A stretch of DNA of 64,000 nucleotides from Mastigamoeba balamuthi. Its lineage: Eukaryota; Evosea; Mastigamoebida; Mastigamoebidae. The position numbers and the translations under genes were made by a program. The stretch is from the NCBI GenBank assembly GCA_902651635.1, contig CACRSC010001924.1:57097-121096 (forward strand), in the 5' to 3' direction. Shown here piece by piece: positions 19,590 through 32,335 of this stretch. Below the pieces are notes generated by a model, which searched no databases, was not told where the DNA came from, and saw nothing but the letters and a program-made list of their open reading frames with translations. Position 1 is the first letter of the stretch, and every line of letters begins with the position of its first letter.

Positions 19590-21427
19590 TCACTTGGCCC
19601 ACTGGCACTCATTCAGGACCTGCGATGGCGACGCTGCAGTGAGACTCTCCGACTGCGGCAGGCAGTCGCCCTTGCTGGGCGTGTTCTCGGCCTCGTAGAC
19701 GGCGTCCCAGAAGTCGCACCTATCTGCGCGGATGGTGGGGATCTCGCGGATGCCCGCCGCGTCGAGTGCCTGCCACTTGTCCCCTTTCGTCGCGTTCCAC
19801 AGGGGAGCCCCAGCCATCCTCCCATCGTTGGGGTTGCCGTGCGCTGCCATGGAGGCCCAGTAGTGGTTCATCGCCCTCCCCAGCGCCAGCCCCGTCTCGT
19901 TGAGCTGGCACACGTTGTTCTGCCACACGTAGCTGAACGGCCAAGACACGTCAGACGCAGTGGCGGCCCCACGGGGTTCGAGGAGCTCGTACTCGATCTC
20001 GTCGACGTGGCTGCTGGCCACAGCGGGAGTAGCGCAGGGCGCCACGCCCCACCACGCGAACCCGAACGTGTCGACCCACTTGGACGCCGCCCGCGCGTAC
20101 CGCCTGGCGGGGCACGAGAACAGCATGTCCGTCTCGAACTCGACCAGCGCCTTCCTGCTGTCCTCCTGCGGCGCGGAACTGAGTTGGTCGCTCGGCCGGG
20201 GAAGGCGACGCACCTCGCCAGCTGTGGGGTACAGCTCCAGCGCCCGGGCGAAGGAGGTGGGGTCTGCGGACACCGTCTCCGGCCTGAGCTCTGCCAGGGA
20301 CCTGACGTACGAGGACCGGGGCACAGGGCTCGCGAACTGCCGGTGCACAAAGAAGCCGCCGTCGTTGGCGTTGCTGCCCACCAGCAGCGGCACGCGGTTG
20401 AAGTTGCCCGACGCCAGGCGGCTCTCGACCGTGCCGTCGAGGAAAGCGCCGTTGATGGTGGGCCCCCACGTGTCCACAGTCCACTCGCCCCTCTCCATGA
20501 GCTCTTCGGTGCCCTTGGCCCTCAGGCACGCCAGCAGCGTGGCGCTGTCGTTGCACCCCAGCTGAGTCGCCACGCGCTGCGACGTGGCCCGCTGGCGCGG
20601 CAGCCAGAACGACCTGCCCGGCGCGCTCTCGCTGATGGCAGCGCGGAAGAGGCCACGTGTCGAGGGCAGCGACGTCAGCAGGACAGCGTTGTTGCCGCCG
20701 GCGCTCTCGCCAAAGACAGCGACGCGGTCCTTGTCGCCACCAAAGGCGGCGATGTGGGCCTGGACCCACCGCAGCGCCTCGACAAGGTCGTGGATGCCGT
20801 AGTTGCCCGTGTCGCCCGCCTCGCGCAGCAGCTCGTCCAGCGCCAGGAAGCCGTAGACGCCCAGCCTGTAGTGCGCTGACACCACCACGCTCCCCGTCGT
20901 CGTAGCCAGACGGCGCCCGTCGGTGAAGAGGTCCGTGGGTGTGCCCCAGATCCAGGCGCCGCCGTGGATCCAGAAGAGGACGGGCAGCAGCGCGTTGCGG
21001 GCAGCGTCGGAGTCCGCGGGGGTGAAGACGTTGAGCGTCAGGCAGTCCTCCGTCCCGACGGTGCGCTTCTCGGGGCTGACCTGCACGAGCTCCTCCATCT
21101 GCATGCACGCGATGTTGCGGCTGCGCGTCCCATCGAGCTCGCCGCCGCTGAACTGCCCCGCCCAGGGCTCTGGTGCGCGCCAGCGACGCTGTCCTGCGCA
21201 GAAAGTAAGGCAGTTCAGTCTGCTTGCCGGTTTCAGAATTCTGGGGGCTGAAGACCTGTGGGGGGCAGAGCAAAGGGGATGTCGTAGTACGAGACCCCAG
21301 TGGCCGTCGCCAGCCCCTGCACCGTCCCGTACGGCAGCGTCACGTTGACGACAGTGTCGGTCGTCGAGGCACAGACGCTCTGCAGCAGAAAGGCAGCAGC
21401 GGCAACAACAGGCCAGGAATAAGGCAT
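19590..21427 (-). CDS. Carboxylesterase CE4 (type-B, secreted, intact)
   Basis: Intact esterase. Exons 21427-21256, 21193-20214, 20165-19993 and 19932-19590 join in phase to 555 residues. Motifs: signal peptide MPYSWPVVAAAAFLLQSVCA, EDCLTLNV, HGGAW, nucleophile GESAGGNN, NANDGGF (Asp as presumed acid) and SSHVDEIE with the catalytic His. Introns 2 and 3 (48 and 60 nt) happen to contain no stop in frame, so the genomic sequence reads open across them; the paralogues show they are introns. Unlike CE1 and CE5, the C-terminus after DAVYEAENTP is short and polar (ending NECQWAK), with no stalk or hydrophobic tail, so this paralogue is probably released rather than anchored. Confidence 0.93.
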
Positions 21428-21655
21428 GGGGCGGGGTGCTCTCCGGACAGAAGCAGTTTTCTGAAATGTTGAGAGCGGTGGAAGGGCGGCCGGCACACGT
21501 GTGCAATACCGTTTTGTGGTCCATATCTTCTCTGCGAAGGTAAGTAAGGTGCAACGCACTGTGCGCTCAGGAGCGACGAGGCGAGATGATCTTCTGTGGC
21601 ACTGAACACACGAAAGAACGAAGTGCGGTTGTCTCAAATGATGTTGTTGTCCAGT

Positions 21656-23584
21656 TCAGTTGGGATTGGCGGCGTGCAAGCGAAGGAAGCAGAGGGCCAG
21701 AAGAGCAGACACCTTCCCACAGCAGGGGATATCCGAGCCCGAGCTGTGCTGCGACGAAGGCGATGCGGGAGAGACACTTCCCGACCGGCTCTGAGAGCTG
21801 CTCGGTGGCGGTGGGCAGCTGCTCTCCGACTCCGGTTGTTCAGAGCCGCTGCTTGTCTGGGTGGACGGGGTGGCGTCGTAGACACTGTCCCAGAAGTCGC
21901 ACCTGTCTGCGCGGATGGTGGGGATCTCGCGGATGCCCGCGGCGTCGAGTGCCTGCCACTTGTCTCCGTTCGTCGCCTTCCACACGGGCGACCAGGCCAT
22001 CCTCCCCTCGTTGGGGTTGCCGTGCGCCGCCATCGAGGCCCAGTAGTGGTTCATCGCCCGCCCCAGCCCCAGCCCCGTCTCGTTGAGCTGGCACACGTTG
22101 TTCTGCCACACGTAGCTGCGCGACACCTAAGTGTGAGAGGTGGCGGCCCGAGCAGCAAAGACGAGATGGGGAATGGATGGGCTCACTCGATCTCATCGGC
22201 GTGGCCGCTGGCCGCGGCGGGGGTCACGCAGGGCTCCACACCCCACCACACGTACCCAAACGTGCTGACCCACTTGGACGCCGCGCGCGCGTACCTCCTG
22301 GCGGGGCACGAGAATAGCATGTCCGTCTCGAACTCGACCAGCGCCTTCCTGTTGTCCATCTGCGGCGCAGTGGTTTTGAGCGTCAGACACGTTGCCCCCT
22401 GTTCACGAGTGGCCGCACATCGTCGACCGCGGGGTACAGCTCCAGCACTCGGGCCACGGCGGCCGGGCTCGTCGACACGTAGTCGGGCTGAAGCTTGGCG
22501 AGCTCCTGCGCGTACGAGGAGCGGGGCACAGGGCTCTGGAACTGCATGTACATGAAGTAGGCGCCGTCGTTGGCGTTGCTGCCCACGATCAGCGGCACGC
22601 GGTTGAAGTTGCCCGACGCCAGGCGGCTCTCGAGCGTCCCGTTGAGCAGCGCCCCGTCGACCGTGGGCCCCCAGGACCCCATGGCACCCGCGCCCTCCGT
22701 TATGACCGCCTGGGCGCTCGTGGCCCTGAGGCACGCCAGCAGCGCGGCGCTGTCGTTGCACCCCAGCCGCGACGCCAGGCGCTGCGACGTGGCCCTCTGG
22801 TGCGCCAGACGCAGGTTGACACCAGGAGCGCTCTCGCTGATGGCAGCGCGGAAGAGGCCCCGCGTCGAGGGCAGCGACATCAGCTCTAGCACGTTGCCGC
22901 CGCCAGCGCTCTCGCCAAAGACAGCGACGCGGTCCTTGTCGCCACCGAAGGCCGCGATGTGGGCCTGGACCCACCGCAGCGCCTCGACGAGGTCGTGGAT
23001 GCCGTAGTTGCCCGTGTCGCCCGCCTCGCGCAGCAGCTCGTCCAGCGCCAGGAAGCCCAGGGGGCCCAGCCTGTAGTGCGCCGCCACCACCACGCTCCCC
23101 GTCGTCGTCGCCAGTGGGCGCCCGTCTGTCCAGATCTCTGTGGCTGAGCCGACTGTCCAGGCGCCGCCGTGGATCCAGAAGAGGACGGGCAGCAGAGCGC
23201 TGCCGGTGGCGTTGGCGGGGGCGAAGACGCTGAGCGTCAGGCAGTCCTCCGTCCCCGTCACGCGCAACGACGCCGCGTCAATCTGTGTGCACGCGATGTT
23301 GCGGTTGTGTGTGCCGTCCACGTTCCCGCCGTTGAACTCCCCTGTCCAGGGCACGGGCTTGCGCCAGCGACGTTCTCCTGTCGTAGAGCTTAAGTGGATG
23401 CCACTGCGGGGCCAAGCGGACCTGTGGGGGGCAGAGCGAAGGGGATGTCGTAGTATGAGACACCAGTGGCCGTCGCCAGCCCCTGCACCGTCCCGTACGG
23501 CAGCGTCACGTTGACGACAGCGTCGGCGGCGACGCACTGGAGCAGCAGCGCAGCTGTGGCTGATGCGAGGAGCACGCGGTGCAT
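21656..23584 (-). CDS. Carboxylesterase CE5 (type-B, secreted, intact)
   Basis: Intact esterase. Exons 23584-23422, 23377-22419, 22359-22187 and 22115-21656 join in phase to 584 residues. The start is the first Met of a clear signal peptide, MHRVLLASATAALLLQCVAA. Motifs: EDCLTLSV, HGGAW, nucleophile GESAGGGN, NANDGAY (Asp as presumed acid) and SGHADEIE with the His. After the catalytic domain there is a Ser/Gln/Pro-rich stalk with a short hydrophobic region (SALLALCFLRL) near the end, weaker than a typical GPI signal. Exon lengths and phases equal those of CE1. A GATAAAAAC stretch on the minus strand about 170 bp upstream may be its TATA box. Confidence 0.93.
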
Positions 23585-23857
23585 GAGATTCGATTGTTCT
23601 TGTGGCAATTGCGAAATGTGTTGGGGTACCGGCTCCTTGGGGGGCGGGTCATGCCCACGGCGATACCAAAAGTGCGGAGGTGGGGAAGAGAATCCCGACA
23701 ACGGCTTGTCGATTGTCCAGCAGGGAATTATCCTGAACCATCGATATTCGCGACGGTTTTTATCACCCCACAGGGGGCAAAAAAGCGCGTTGCTTGAGTT
23801 CAATTGCATTCTAAGAATCGTCATCGACAACAAGCGGGTGGGTGGGGCGGGAGGCCG

Positions 23858-26800
23858 TCACTGGTTGACCAGCGACGAGGTGGAAGCGCGCGTGGATCGG
23901 GCGAGCGCGTGCTGGCTGGTCGTCTTGCGCAGCTTCTCCATCTCGGCCTTGGCGGCTGCGAGCTCCCGCCGCGCCGTGTCCCTCTGCGTCCTCAGTTCCC
24001 CCGAGTCCTCCTTGAGCTTCGCAATCTCCGCCCCTGCGATGTCCAGCTGCGAAAAGGCCACCAAACAAACTCAGTTGAATGCGCTCATAGCCCCCGGAAA
24101 TATCCAGGATTCAGAAATCTAGATATTTAAAGAGAGAAATCGATCAACGTAATAGTCAACGTAACGCGAGCGTCTAAAATCGCCGTACCTTCCGGGCGAG
24201 CGAGCCGTCGGCAGACCCGTGCGTGCGGAGGCGCGCGAGCTTGTCGCCGGCCTCGCGGGCCTTGGCGATGAGGTCGTCGCGCTCGGCCTCGTAGGCGGCG
24301 ACGCGCGTCTTGAGGGCCTGCAGCTCGCTGCCGTCGAGCCGCCTGCAGTAGCCGTCGCGCTCCGAGGCCACCCGCCTGAGCTCCGCCTCGGTGTCCTCGA
24401 GCAGCTTGCGCAGCGACTTGATCTCCGCGCGCAGCACGTCGCCGTCCTCCTCGGGCCCCACGCGCGGCGACCCGGGCGGCAGCCGCGGCGACCCCGGCGG
24501 CAGACGTGGCGACGACGGCGGCAGGCGTGGCGACGACGACGGGGCGGCACGCGGCGACCCGGGGGCCATGCGGGGCGAGCGCGGGGGCCGGAAGAAGGAG
24601 CCCGAGGACATGATGTCCCGGCGCGTGCGGCTCTTGGGCCTGCACGGCGTCGACGCCACCGACGACGGAGAGCCCGGCCGCGACGACGACGCCGACGCCG
24701 CCGAGAGGACCGACTCGGCGCCGTCGAGGTCCAGCTCGCTGGCCGCCGGCGACGACGGCCTCCCGTAGGGCAGCAGCACCTCGAGGTTCTCCGCCCGCAG
24801 CGGCAGCATCGTCACCGCCGCCCGCGGCTCTGGCGCGCCCGCCGCCCTCGTCTGCGCGGCGGCAGCGGCAGCGGCTGTGGCGGTCTCGAGGTCCGCGCGC
24901 AGGGCGGCGATCGTGGCGCCCTTGGCCTCGAGCTCGGACTGGGCCGCGCGCAGGAGCCCCGTCAGCGCGAGCTCCTGCTTGGACGCGGCCGCCAGGCGCT
25001 CCTCCGTCACCGACTCTGTGCGTCTGTGGCGGTCCGCGTGCTCCTGCTCGGCGGCGCGCAGCTGCTCGGCCGCCCGCTGGCTCTCGGCGCGCGCGGCCTC
25101 GAGCGCCTCGCGCAGAGCGGCGGCCGCGGCCTCGTGCTCGTTCCGCTGCGCCTCTGCGCTGCTGCGCAGGCCCTCGCGCTCGTCCTGCGCGGCCCGCAGC
25201 TCCTCGCCGAGCCGCCGCTGCTCGGCGCCCGCGCGCTCCTCGGCCTCCCGCAGCTGCGCGCCGAGCCGCTGCGCCTCCTCGTCCCTCTGGCGCAGCTGCG
25301 CCGCCGCCGCCTCGAGCTCCGCGGCCGCGCGCCGCTGCTCCTCCTGCGCCTGCGCCGCCGAGGCAGCGGCGCCCCGCTCGGCCTCGGCCAGCCGGCCCTG
25401 CAGCTGCGCGACGCTCTGCTCCAGCGACTGGGCGGCGGCACGCGCGTCGGCCAGCGCGACCTCCTTGTCCCTGGCGGCGCTCTCGGCGCTGGCCACGGCG
25501 CCCTCGAGCGAGCGCACGCGGTCTGCGCTGGCCGCGGACTCGGCCTCGAGCGCGGCGACGCGCGACGCCAGGGCGGCCTTCTCCTCGCCCGCGCTCCTCT
25601 TGGCGGCCTCGAGCTCGCCTGCCAGTGCGTCGCGCTGCTCTGCGGCGCTGCGGAGCTCGCGAGCGGCGGTCTCCGCGGCCTCTGCGTGCGCGGCGCTCTG
25701 CTGGGCCAGCGCGGCCTCGAGCGACTCCAGGCGGCCGGCGAGCGCCTGCTTCTCCTCCTCGACCGACGCCTTGGACTGCTCCAGCGCTGACACACGCGAC
25801 GCCAGGGCGGCCTTCTCCTCCTCTGCGGCCCTCTTGGTGGCCTCGAGCTCGCCTGACAGCGTGTCGCGCTGCTCTGCGGCGGTGCGGAGCTCCTGGGCCG
25901 AGGCCTCCTGCGCCTCTGCGTGCGCCGCGCTCTGCTGGGCCGCGGCGGCCTCGAGGGCCTCCAGGCGGCCCGCGAGCACTCGCTTCTCCTCCTCGGCCGA
26001 CGTCCTGGACTGCTCCAGCGCGCCCGTGAGCTCGTAGCGCTGCTGGCTCGCGGCACTCTGGGCGCTCGCCAGGGCTGCCTCGAGAGAGCGCACGTGCTCC
26101 GCGAGCTCCGCGTTGGCCTCGGACTGGCGCTCGTGCGCGGCGGTGCGGTCCGCCAGTGCGGCCTTGAGCTCGCCGGCGGAGCTCTTGGCGGCCTCGAGCT
26201 CCTGTGCCAGAGCGTCGCGCTGCTCGGCCGCGTCGCGGAGCTCGCGCGCGGACGCCTCCGCTGCCTCGGAGTGCGCCGCGCTCTGCTGGGCCGCTGCGGC
26301 CTCGAGCGCCTGCAGGCGGTCTGCGAGGTCCCGCTTCTCCCGCTCGTGCGACGCGTTGGCCTGCGCGAGCGCGCTCGCCATCTCGTCCCTCTGCTGCGCC
26401 GCTGCGCTCTGGGCGCTGGACAGCTCGGCCTCGAGGCGCTGCGCGCGGTCCGTGAGCTCCGCGTTGGCTCTGGCGAGGGCGGCCCTTTGCTCCTCCGAGG
26501 CCCGCCTGTGCTGCTCGAGCTCGCCTGCCAGGGCGTCTCGCTGCTCTGCGGCGGCGCGCAGCTCCTTGGCCGAGGCCTCCTGGGCCTCTGCGTGCGCTGT
26601 GGCCTGTTGGGCCAGCGTGGCCTCGAGGGCCTCGAGGCGGCCCTCCAGCTCCCGCTTCTCCTCGGCTGACGACGTCTTGGACTGCTCCAGTGCGCCCGCG
26701 AGCTCGGCGCGCTGCTGGCCCGCAGCGCTCTCTGCGCTGGCCAGGGCGGCCTCGAGAGAGCGCACGCGCTCCGACAGCTCCGCGCTCGCCTTGGACTCGC

Positions 26801-29800
26801 GCTCGAGCGCCCCGGCCGCTGCGTCGCGCTGCTCTGCGGTACTGCGCAGCTCCGCCGCCGCGGCCTCCGCTGCTGTGACGTGCTCGGCGCTCTGCTCTGC
26901 CAGCGTGGCCTCGAGGGCCTCCAGGCGGGCGGCGAGCGCTCTGCTCTGCTCCTCCGACGCCGCCTTGGACTGCTCGAGAGCGCTCGCGAGCTCGTCGCGC
27001 TGCTGAGATGCGGTGCGCAGCTCCTGGGTGGCAGACTCGAGGCGCCCGGCGAGGTCTCTCGCCTGCTCGTCCGCCGACGCCTTGGACGTCTCGAGCGAGC
27101 TCGTGAGCTCGGCGCGCTGCTGGCTCGCGCTGCTCTCAGCGGCCGCCAGCGCAGCCTCGAGGGAGCGCACGCGGTCCGCGAGCTCCGCGGCGGCCTTCGT
27201 CTCGCGCTCGAGAGCGCTGGCAGCGGCGTCGCGCTGCTCTGCGGCGCCGCGGAGCTCAGCCGCCGCAGACTCGGCAGCCTCGGCGTGCGCAGCGCTCTGC
27301 TGGGCCATGGCGGCCTCGAGCTCGCTGACGCGACCGGCCAGGACGCGCTTCTCGTCCTCGGAGGAGGCCCTGGACTGCTCCAGAGCGCTCGACAGCTCGT
27401 CGCGCTGCTGGACCGCAGCGCGCAGCTCCTGCGAGGCGGCGTCCAGGCGGCTGGAGAGGTCCCGCTTCTCCTCGTCGGCCGAAGTCTTGGACAGCTCGAG
27501 TGCGCTGTGCTGCTCGCTCGCAGAGCTCTCGGCGCTCGCCAGGGCGCCCTCGAGCGAGCGCACGCGGTCTGCGCTGGCCGCGGACTCAGCCTCGAGCGCG
27601 GCGACGCGCGACGCCAGGGCGGCCTTCTCCTCGTCCGAGGCCCTTTTGGCGGCCGCAAGAGTGTCGTGCTGCTCTGCGGCAGTGCGGAGCTCCTTGGCCG
27701 AGGCCTCCTGTGCCTCTGCGTGCGCCGCGCTCTGCTGGGCCAGCGTGGCCTCGAGGGCCTCCAGGCGGCCAGCGAGCACTCGCTTCTCCTCCTCGGCCGA
27801 CGTTTTCGACTGCTCCAGTGCGCCCGCCAGCTCGTCGCGCTGCTGGATTGCAACGTGCATCTCCCTATCCGAGGACTCCTTGACATCCGCGAGCTCTCTG
27901 GTAGCCTGCGCATTGCTGGCCTCCAGCTCCACGATGCGCTGCGCGAGGGCTCGCCGCTCCTCGTCGAACGTCGCCTTTGCCTCCTCGAGGCCGCGGGACA
28001 ACTCGCTGCTCTTCTCCGACGAGACGCGCAGTTCGTTGGCAGCGGACTCCTTGGCTGCCTCCTGCGCCAGCGTCTGCTGCGCCAGCGTCGCCTCGAGGGC
28101 TTCCACGCGGCTCGCGAGCGCGCTCTTCTCGCCCGCGAACTGCGTCCTCTCCTGCTCCAGTGTTCTAGCGAGCTCGTCTCGGCTCTCCGCTGCCGCGCGC
28201 TGCTCCGCCGCAGAGGATTCCTCGGCGGCCTTCTTCTGGGCGAGGGCGGACTCGAGGGCCTGCCTCTGCTCCTCGAGCGAAGCCTTGGCCTGCTCGAGTT
28301 CGCGCGCCAGCTCGTCGCGCTGGGCTGCCGCGGTGCGCTGCTCTTCGACGTGCGCCTGCGCCTGCCCCGCCTGCGTGGCCTCGAGGGCTTCCAGGCGGCT
28401 CGCGAGGGAGTTCTTCTCCTCCTCGAGCTGCGCCTTGGTTCGCTGCAGTTCGCTCGAGAGCTCGTCCCGGCTCTCGGTCACTGCGCGGAGTTCACTCGCA
28501 GCGGACTCCTCGGCGGCTTCCTTCTGCGCCAGAGTTTGCTTCTGCTCCTCGAGCAGCGCTCTGCTCTGCTCGAGGTCGCTGGCCAGCTCGCTGCTCTTGG
28601 CTGCCGAGGCCCGCTGCTCTTCCTCGCGCTCTTTGGTCTGCTGCGCCAGCGCGGCCTCGAGGGCTTCCAGACGGCTCGCGAGAGAGCTCCTCTCTTGCTC
28701 GAACTGCGCCCTCGTCTGCTCCAGCGTGCTCGAGAGCTCTCCGCGGCTCTCTGTGGCTGCGTGGAGCTCCCGGGCGGCCGATTCCTCGGCTGACGACTTC
28801 TGGGCCAGGGCTGCCTCGAGCGCCTGTGTCCGCTCCTCGGCCAGCGCCTTGGCCTGCTCGAGGTCGCCTGCCAGTCCGTCGTTCTTGGCCGCCAACGACT
28901 GCAGCTCTTGGCCGTGCGCTTGCTTCTGCTGCTCCAGCGCGGCTTCAAGGGCCTCCAGGCGGGTGGCCAGTGCGCTCTTCTCCTCCTCGAGCTGCGCCTT
29001 GGTCCGCTCCAGCTCGCTCGAGTCGTCGCGCTGCTGGACCGCGGCGCTCAGGTCCTTGGACGCGGCCTCTCGCGCATCGCTGCCCTCGCTGGTGGCCTGG
29101 GCCAGCGCGGCCTCCATTTCGTCCGCTCGACTCACGAGGGCCTGCCTCTCTTCCTCGAACGACGCCTTCGCCTGCTGGAGCTCGCGGGCCAACTCGCTGC
29201 TCTTCTCGGCCGAGTCCTGCAGCTCCTTCGCGGCAGCCGCCTTCGCCTCGTCGTGCGCGCGGGTCTGCTGCGCAAGCGTGGCTTCCAGGGCTTCCACGCG
29301 GCTCGCGAGGGCGCTCCGCTCCTCCTCGAACTGCGCCTTGGTTCGCTCCAGTGTGTTCGCGAGCTCGTCTCGGTTCTCTGCCGCTGCGAGAAGCTCTTTG
29401 GCAGCCGAGCCCTCTGCGGTGGACTTCTGCGCCAGGGCAGCCTCGAGGGCTTTCTTCTGCTCCTCCAGCGACGCCTGCGACTGCTCCAGCTCGCGGGTCA
29501 GCTGGGCGGTCTTTTCGGCCGACGCTCGCAGCTCCTCGTCGCGCGCGCTGGTCTGCTGTGCCAGCGTGGCTTCCAGGGCCTCCAGGCGGCCCGTGAGGGT
29601 TGCCCTCTCCTGCTCCGACGTCGTCTTGGAGAGCTCGAGAGCGCTCGACAGCTCCTCGCTCTTCTGATCCGCTGCGCGGCGCTCTGCAGCGGCGGCCTCT
29701 CTCGCGTCCGCGAGCTCCTTCGCGGTATGTGCGAGAGTGGCCTCTGCTTCCTCCAATCGGGTCGCGAGTGCCCGCTTCTGCTCCTCGCACGAGGCCTTTG

Positions 29801-32335
29801 CCTGCTCGAGGTCGCGGGCCAGCACTTCGCGCTGCTCCGCCGAGGCCCGCAGTTCTCCCGCGGCGGACTCCTTTTCCTCCTCGTGTGACTGTGCCTTCTG
29901 CGCCAGCGCCGACTCGAGCGCCTCCGCGCGGCTGGCAAGGGCCTTCCTCTCCTCCTCGAACTGCGCTTTGGACCGCTCGAGCGTACTCTCGAGCTCGTCG
30001 CGGCCCGCTGTGGCGTCGCGAAGCGCCCGCGAGGCCGCTTCCTCAGCGGCTGTCTTCTGTGCGAGCGAGGACTCGAGGGCCTCGAGTCGGCTTGCGAGCT
30101 CCCGCTTCTCGCTGTCGAACAGCGCCCGGGCGCTCTCGATCTCGCCCTCCTTGTCCGCGTGCGCGCTCGACTGCTGCTGCGCGATCGCGGCCTCGAGCTC
30201 TTGTATCCTCCCCGTGAGCGCCTGCCTCTCGTCGTTCGACGAGGACCGCGAGAGCTCCAGGGCCCTCGTCAGCTCCTCGCACTCGGCCTTGCGCGCAGAG
30301 AGCTCGCGCGCGGCGGCCTCGGCCTGCGAGGCGAGAGCGCTCCTGTCACGCTCGAACGACGCCCTGTCGCTGTCGCGCTGCTCCTGGCAGCGCCGGAGCT
30401 CGGCGGCGAGCTCTGCCAGCCTCCGCTCGGCGACGGCCAGCTCCCTGGCGAGGTCGTCCTCGCGCGACGCGCTCTGGGACGACTGGGCCTGCGCCGCCTG
30501 CGCCTCCTGGATCATCTGCGCCTCGTTGTGCCGCGAGGCCTCGAGCTCGCTCGTCAGCTCCGCGACGTGCGACTCGGAGGCCGCCAGGCGCTGCGCGAGC
30601 GCCTCGCGGGCCCTGTGCGCGTCGGTCTCCTTCTGGCGCGCCGTGCGCACCATCTCGCCGGCGGCGCGGACCATCTTCTCGGCCGTGTCGACCGAGGCCG
30701 CGTCCTGCCGCGCCTTCTGCTCCATCTCGGCAATCTTGGCCCGCAGCTCCTCGATCTCGCGCTGCGCCTCGGCCAGCTCCTCCGCGTCGGCGATCATCTG
30801 CTCCAGCTCGTGTATGCGCTGCAGGTGCGCCCCCTCGCGCGCGATCGCCTTCTCCAGCTCCGCCGGCGCGTTGCGCACCCAGTCGGCGCACCGCTGGCAC
30901 CCGGGCTCCTTGCACCCCGCCCCGATCTCGGGGCAGCACTTGGAGTGCGTCCGCCGCGCCCTGCCGGCGGCCCGCTGGCCTGTGAGGATCAGGCGGCGGC
31001 AGCGCAGGGCGAGGCGCACCGGACGATGACGGCGGGCGGCGGGGGAGGGGCGGGGCCCTTGGGCAGGTCCGGGGGAGGCGGGGGCGCGTCCCTGGGGGGC
31101 AGCGGGGGCAGAGGGGGCGGCAGCGTGGCCTCGCGCATGTTGGCGTTCTTGGGGGCCTGGCCCGAGGCGCGGCACTTGGCGGCCAGCGCGAGGTGCTGCA
31201 GCATGGCGACGGCGCGCGTCACGGCCTCGCTGCTGAGCTCCGACTCGGGCACGGCGGCCCACGGGACCATCGGGAACCCCAGCTTCCTCGCAGCCGTGTC
31301 CGCGATGTTCACTGCATGAGAGCGCAGCAGCAGCAGCCGTTGGCGTAGTCCGCGGAGGTCGCGGGGGTCAGTAAGGGGTGGCGCGGAACAGTGGCAGAGT
31401 GCAGTGCTCTGTGTGGCGGCGTGTGGGCAGCTCAGGGCGCCGTTCGCTGCTGTGTGGCCCAACGGGGACGTATGTGCACTCGTTGTGCACTGCCCTGACT
31501 ACGGTCCCACCCAACGTAACTGACGAGAGCGTTGCCTCCCTGCGGCAGCCAACGCAGGGCATTGACGCATGCGCAGTGGGCGCGCTGCTGCGGACGACCG
31601 CCCCAAGACACTGAGGAGCAACGGCAGTGCTCCTGTGTCGCGGCAAAGCGGAACCCCCACAGCAATGACTGACAGTCGACGAAACCCCCACACACACACT
31701 GAGACACCAGCGCGTGACACGACAAAGCCACGCCCGCAGACGACGGCGACGACGACGCCACGCCTCCCCCCCGCAAGCAGAGCAGCAGAGACGCGACGTG
31801 GCGTGACGCGGGGGGGGAGAGAAGAGCCGGAGGGCGACGGGGGGGACACACCGAGGGACTTGGCGACGCGGACGAGGTCGAGGGGCGTGACGAGGTCGTC
31901 GACCGAGAAGATGATGTCCCTGTGTATCTCCAGCACGTCCGCGGCCGTCGCCACGAACACGGCGATGAGCTCGCGGGCCCTGAAGGCCGCTGCGGGCGGC
32001 GTCGTGCCCGGGGGCGCCGGCCCCGCGCTGGGCGGCGCGAACCTGCCGGCCACGTCGAGCAGGCGGCGCGCGAGCTCGTGCAGCGCCACGCCGTCCCACA
32101 GCGCGCTGAACAGCAGCAGCGACGTGTCCAGGGCCGCCAGGGCCGCGGCCACGGCGGGCGCGGAGGAGCCCAGGACGCGCGGGTCGCAGAGCCAGACGCG
32201 CAGGGCGGCGGCGTTGCGGATGAACGTGGCCGCCTGGTACTCCTCCCGCTTGCGCGTCGCAGACCGCACCGCTGCGCTGCCGCTGCCGCTGCCGCCGGCG
32301 CTCGCAGACCAGTGCGACGTCACGACGTGCTGCAT
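23858..32335 (-). CDS. Very large coiled-coil protein with N-terminal CH-like region
   Basis: Exons 32335-31852, 31311-31025, 30974-24189 and 24046-23858 join in phase to 2,581 residues. The N-terminus (about 1-180) resembles a calponin-homology fold: LFSALWDGVALHELARRLLD and IFSVDDLVTPLDLVRVAKSL recall the DG.lL and iFs.eDL strings. A Pro-rich linker and a small Cys cluster (CCPEIGAGCKEPGCQRC) follow. Then some 1,800 residues are unbroken heptad coiled coil made of repeated blocks such as RLEALEATLAQQ and AAEQRDALAGELE. Near the C-terminus a basic Ser/Pro stretch repeats SPRLPPGSPR, then a short second coil ends the protein. A cytoskeletal or organelle-tethering scaffold is likely by analogy with HOOK, NuMA or golgin proteins; which one cannot be told. 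The exon 2/3 junction is the least certain (a 50-nt intron). Confidence 0.85.

Noticed and set aside
26880-29667. Very long plus-strand open frames (up to about 880 codons) opposite the coiled-coil gene
   Set aside because: They are antisense shadows of Glu/Ala/Leu/Arg-rich GC3 codons; composition is leucine-arginine-serine noise with no domain, and the minus-strand protein is clearly real.
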